Positions 24,522 through 27,354 of a stretch of 27,354 bases of DNA are shown one piece after another. The stretch comes from DASXRU01 sp033856235. GTDB taxonomy: Bacteria; Acidobacteriota; Blastocatellia; Pyrinomonadales; Pyrinomonadaceae. The stretch is taken from assembly GCA_033856235.1 (NCBI GenBank), contig JAWVFI010000124.1:1-27354 (forward strand). Direction: 5' to 3'. The notes below the pieces were generated by a model. That model did no database searches. It saw only the letters and a program-made list of their open reading frames with translations, and was not told where the DNA came from. The position numbers and the translations under genes were made by a program. Position 1 is the first letter of the stretch; the number at the start of each line of letters is the position of its first letter.

Positions 24522-25409
24522 ATGGCAACCACAGGCACATTGAACATAAGCGTTTTCGATGCCAGCCGACAGTTATGGCGGGGCCCTGAAGTGCGGTTGA
24601 GGCTAACTGATCCCTTTACGAGTTCCAGCAACAAGAACATTGTCGATAGGAGCATGAAGAAAGGCACGAACACCATTGTCGTGGATGGCATTCCAGCCGA
24701 TGCCGGTCAGAGGTACATTTTGTTCATCGACGCTGATAAACACCGGAGCCATTCGGTATTTCCGGTCAAGCCGATTTCCGGTGGCGAGACGTCACTGAAT
24801 GTAATGCTTATCCCGAATGATCCTGCCCCGAACTTTGCCGCCTTTTCTTATGCCGAGCTGCAGATGAAGTCGCCGCAGTTCCATAGCGCGCTAAGCCAGA
24901 ATGTTTCCGAGAGCGATTTCCTCGGATTGGCCAAGGCCGATGCAAAGTTTGGCAACATCAGAATGGCAACCCTCTTGAACATAGAAGCAAAGTTGCGAGC
25001 AACCGCTTTGAAGCAGGGCCAGGCAGTCGATGCCATTCAGCTGTTTGCTAATGCGGACTCTTTGGAGCGCGATCGCGTTAAGGTCCAGGTGACTGAGGAC
25101 ATGCCCGGAAAGGTGAGGGGACTAAAGACTTTCAGCGAGCTTAATCCGGATCTCAACGAGCTGAACCATAAGGGGTTTCCTTTGAGCTTCAAGGAGAAGG
25201 TTGCCTTTTGCAGTCTGCAGCTTTCATTTGCGAAAAAAGCCGAAAACGGATTGTTGGCCGCAGACATAGACATTGATTTGTTAACCGACATCGGACATTT
25301 CGGCGAAGTGATAAAAAATAAGATTACCAAGTTGAAAACGGATCCCTTCAGCATTTACGTGCTGCTCTTCGATCAAGGTATCAGGCCTCTCTACACACTG
25401 AAGGTATAA
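24522..25409 (+). CDS. Unrecognised 295-residue protein in the GMC cassette
   Basis: I do not recognise a family. The N-terminal ~95 residues (TLNISVFDASRQLWRGPEVRL ... VVDGIPADAGQRYILFIDADKH ... VFPVKPISGGETSLNVML) look like a beta-sandwich of the carboxypeptidase-regulatory or transthyretin type. The remaining ~200 residues are mostly helical (AAFSYAELQMKSPQFHSAL, SDFLGLAKADAKFGNIRMATLLNIEAKLRATAL) and end in a beta-rich tail (DPFSIYVLLFDQGIRPLYTLKV). There is no signal peptide. The ATG is preceded by AAGGAAGG. It lies 123 bp after the GMC gene and before the metallopeptidase, so it may be a partner or substrate of either enzyme; this is inference. Confidence 0.7.
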   Translation: MATTGTLNISVFDASRQLWRGPEVRLRLTDPFTSSSNKNIVDRSMKKGTNTIVVDGIPADAGQRYILFIDADKHRSHSVFPVKPISGGETSLNVMLIPNDPAPNFAAFSYAELQMKSPQFHSALSQNVSESDFLGLAKADAKFGNIRMATLLNIEAKLRATALKQGQAVDAIQLFANADSLERDRVKVQVTEDMPGKVRGLKTFSELNPDLNELNHKGFPLSFKEKVAFCSLQLSFAKKAENGLLAADIDIDLLTDIGHFGEVIKNKITKLKTDPFSIYVLLFDQGIRPLYTLKV

Positions 25410-25546
25410 AGACGCGGCCCCTGCTGGAATCTAACGCACACGTTCCCGCAATATTGCTGTAACGCTTTCGTATTCAAGGTTGCGGAATGAGAGTCAGTCT
25501 CTGCGTACCGTTTGAACGAATCTGCGTAAAAAAGGACACGTTAAAT

Positions 25547-27118
25547 ATGAGACCTTCATTCGATTTCAAACAACCGGCGGCACCCCGCCGCCCGTTAAAG
25601 ATTTATGCTTTTGATCCCATGATCGGCCGACGACAGGGCGGGCGTATAATCATAGATATTCCAAACGAAACCGATCTCGAGGCCGGGCCGAAGGGCAAGA
25701 GGATCACGGTCATCGATTACGACGGCGCTAACGACGTTTTTTATTCGCCGGTAAATCTGGATGATTCAGCCATTCTGATGCAGAACGGTCTCGAGCCCAC
25801 CGAGTCCGATCCTCGATTTCATCAGCAGATGGTGTATGCCGTTGCCATGAAGGTCCTCGAGAATTTCGACATCGCCCTCGGCCGAAGGATCAAGTTCCGG
25901 AAAAGGCCCGGAACGACAGAACTGCGCCTCTTCCCCCATGCGTTTCAAGGCGAGAATGCTTTTTACGATCCGGGAATGAAGGCAATATTATTCGGTTATT
26001 TCAGGGCCGATGAAAAAGATCCGGGGCCAAATATTCCGGGGCAGAATGTTTTTACCTGCCTGTCTCAGGACATCATCGCGCACGAGGTCACGCACGCCAT
26101 CGTCGATCGACTCCGCTACTATTTCAGGGAGCCGACGAACCGCGATGTGGCTGCTTTTCACGAGGGGTTTTCCGATATCGTGGCGATCTTCCAGCATTTC
26201 ACCTTTCCGGTGGTTCTGCGCGAGCACATCCGGGAAACACGTGGCAACCTCCGCTCGCCGAATAATCTGATCACATTAGCCAGCGAGTTCGGATACTCGA
26301 CCGGTGAGGGTAAGGCGTTGCGCTCTGCGCTCGACCCCGTGGACGATAAGGGCCTGGTGAATCCGGAAAAGATGCGCATCCCCGACGCCACGCTTTATCA
26401 AACCGTGCTAGAGCACCACGAACGGGGATCGATTCTTGTAGCCGCGGTTTTCGATGCGTTCTTTAAGACCTACCAGGCGCGGATCGACGACTTGATAAGA
26501 ATAGCAACTGGCGGCACGGGCAATCTTCCCGAAGGCGAGCTTCACCCCGACCTGGTGAACCGTATCGCGCAGGAGGCGTCTCGTACAGCGCAAACTGTCC
26601 TCAATATGTGCATCCGTGCGTTCGAGTATCTCCCGCCCATCGACATAACCTTCGGAGATTATCTTAGGGCGCTCGTTACTGCCGACTTCGAATTATCACC
26701 GAGCGATGAGATCAGGCTTCGCGCAAATATGATCGAGGCTTTTCGTGCGCGAGGTATCTATCCCGACAATGTTGTATCGCTGGCGGAGGAATCGCTCCGC
26801 TGGGAGAGCTCGGAGGGCAGCGGACTGCCGAATCTGCCGGTTTATGATGATCCCGATGCCAAGGCGGACGCGGCGGACCCTCAACCGGCCTGTCTCTCGG
26901 CATATTGGCTTGAATCGATCCTGGATAACGCCTATGAGGCCAGCTCCTCTCCCGATCAGCAAAGCAGCGATACGCTTCGGCCTGACGTAAAAGGTAAGCC
27001 TGGAAAAGACGGGAAGGCCCTTGACCAAGACGAGGATGCCAGCGATGCCATACTTAAGGTGTTGCACAAATATGCAGAAGAAAATGCCGTGGCCGGGCTA
27101 AAATCACCGCGACGCTAG
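25547..27118 (+). CDS. Gluzincin (M4-like) metallopeptidase
   Basis: A 523-residue protein with the zinc motif HEVTH (His179, Glu180, His183 from the chosen start) and a downstream FHEGFSD (Glu206, about 23 residues after the second His, slightly longer than in thermolysin) that supplies the third ligand. The surrounding DIIAHEVTHAIVD and SDIVAIF segments fit the gluzincin clan. A helical C-terminal domain and a charged tail (rich in Asp, Lys, Ser, Pro, about residues 450-500) follow. There is no signal peptide, so this may be an intracellular or non-classically exported enzyme. I chose the ATG at 25547; the ATG at 25487 is in frame, but its extra 20 residues look non-homologous. It is the last gene of the GMC cassette, which suggests co-expression. 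Confidence 0.85.
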   Translation: MRPSFDFKQPAAPRRPLKIYAFDPMIGRRQGGRIIIDIPNETDLEAGPKGKRITVIDYDGANDVFYSPVNLDDSAILMQNGLEPTESDPRFHQQMVYAVAMKVLENFDIALGRRIKFRKRPGTTELRLFPHAFQGENAFYDPGMKAILFGYFRADEKDPGPNIPGQNVFTCLSQDIIAHEVTHAIVDRLRYYFREPTNRDVAAFHEGFSDIVAIFQHFTFPVVLREHIRETRGNLRSPNNLITLASEFGYSTGEGKALRSALDPVDDKGLVNPEKMRIPDATLYQTVLEHHERGSILVAAVFDAFFKTYQARIDDLIRIATGGTGNLPEGELHPDLVNRIAQEASRTAQTVLNMCIRAFEYLPPIDITFGDYLRALVTADFELSPSDEIRLRANMIEAFRARGIYPDNVVSLAEESLRWESSEGSGLPNLPVYDDPDAKADAADPQPACLSAYWLESILDNAYEASSSPDQQSSDTLRPDVKGKPGKDGKALDQDEDASDAILKVLHKYAEENAVAGLKSPRR

Positions 27119-27214
27119 GCGTCGCAACTCGCGTTCTCAGTTTTGAGGCAAAGCCGCATCGATCGTCCATTCGCCAAATTGATTCAGGATGGCTGGCTTG
27201 CTAAGGTCGTCGTC

Positions 27215-27354
27215 ATGTCCGAGCTTCCCCCCGAGTCGAAACATGAGCAGACACGCGAACTCCTCGACTCCCTTTATCGCGTCGATTCGGGACGAGTCCT
27301 GGCAACTCTGATCCGCTTGCTTGGTGATTTTGATCTTGCCGAGGAGGCGATGCA
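27215..27354 (+). CDS. ECF-type sigma factor, N-terminal fragment (cut by window edge)
   Basis: The first 46 codons of a sigma-70-family protein that runs off the right edge. The sequence LYRVDSGRVLATLIRLLGDF followed by DLAEEAM matches the start of sigma region 2 in the large ECF group whose members carry a C-terminal TPR-like domain (ECF42-like). That assignment rests on the N-terminus only. The ATG at 27215 has AAGG eight bases upstream; the frame is open further upstream without a better start. It starts 96 bp after the metallopeptidase, so it may be a separate unit. It would be the second sigma factor in the window. Confidence 0.75.
   Translation, partial: MSELPPESKHEQTRELLDSLYRVDSGRVLATLIRLLGDFDLAEEAM

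Overview
The window looks like a piece of chromosome from a soil or environmental Acidobacteriota, probably class Blastocatellia. That is an inference from gene style, not a database match: an ECF sigma factor beside a membrane TPR-CHAT protein, a zinc-ribbon protein with carboxypeptidase-regulatory-like repeats, LamG proteins, PepSY-like and YVTN-propeller secreted proteins, and many short intergenic palindromes. No tRNA, rRNA, CRISPR array, transposase, integrase or phage gene was recognised.

Layout. From 1 to about 20.8 kb every confident gene except one small zinc-ribbon gene is on the minus strand; from about 20.95 kb all are on the plus strand. Reading the minus strand right to left: a YVTN beta-propeller protein; a tandem PepSY-like secreted protein; a tripartite RND efflux operon (TolC-like, adaptor, H+-coupled permease); a secreted double-LamG protein; an ECF sigma / TPR-CHAT / zinc-ribbon-carboxypeptidase-regulatory operon; an unrecognised gene coupled to a membrane-anchored trypsin-fold protease; and the S-adenosylmethionine cycle pair metK then ahcY (ahcY is cut by the window edge). 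The plus-strand half carries a very small protein, a secreted helical protein of unknown role, a GMC/cholesterol-oxidase-like flavoprotein, an unrecognised protein, a gluzincin (M4-like) metallopeptidase, and the first 46 codons of a second ECF-like sigma factor.

How the genes work together. MetK makes S-adenosylmethionine and AhcY removes the S-adenosylhomocysteine left after methylation. The efflux genes overlap or sit close together and should form one envelope-spanning pump. The sigma / CHAT / carboxypeptidase-regulatory genes are 4 to 54 bp apart. They look like a signalling unit in which a membrane protein with an anti-sigma-like cytoplasmic N-terminus and a caspase-like C-terminal domain controls the sigma factor; this is inference.

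The most unusual non-coding content is repetitive DNA: two 128-bp copies of an interspersed, hairpin-forming element in opposite orientations (4688-4815 and 19091-19218); a family of roughly 30-bp hairpins between the efflux adaptor and permease genes, one of which overlaps the permease 5' end; two clusters of short hairpins (1828-2009 and 12826-13004); and a structured leader with a three-unit tandem repeat before the GMC gene. The most interesting protein-level candidates are the sigma/CHAT operon, the GMC-unknown-metallopeptidase cassette, and the unknown-plus-trypsin pair.
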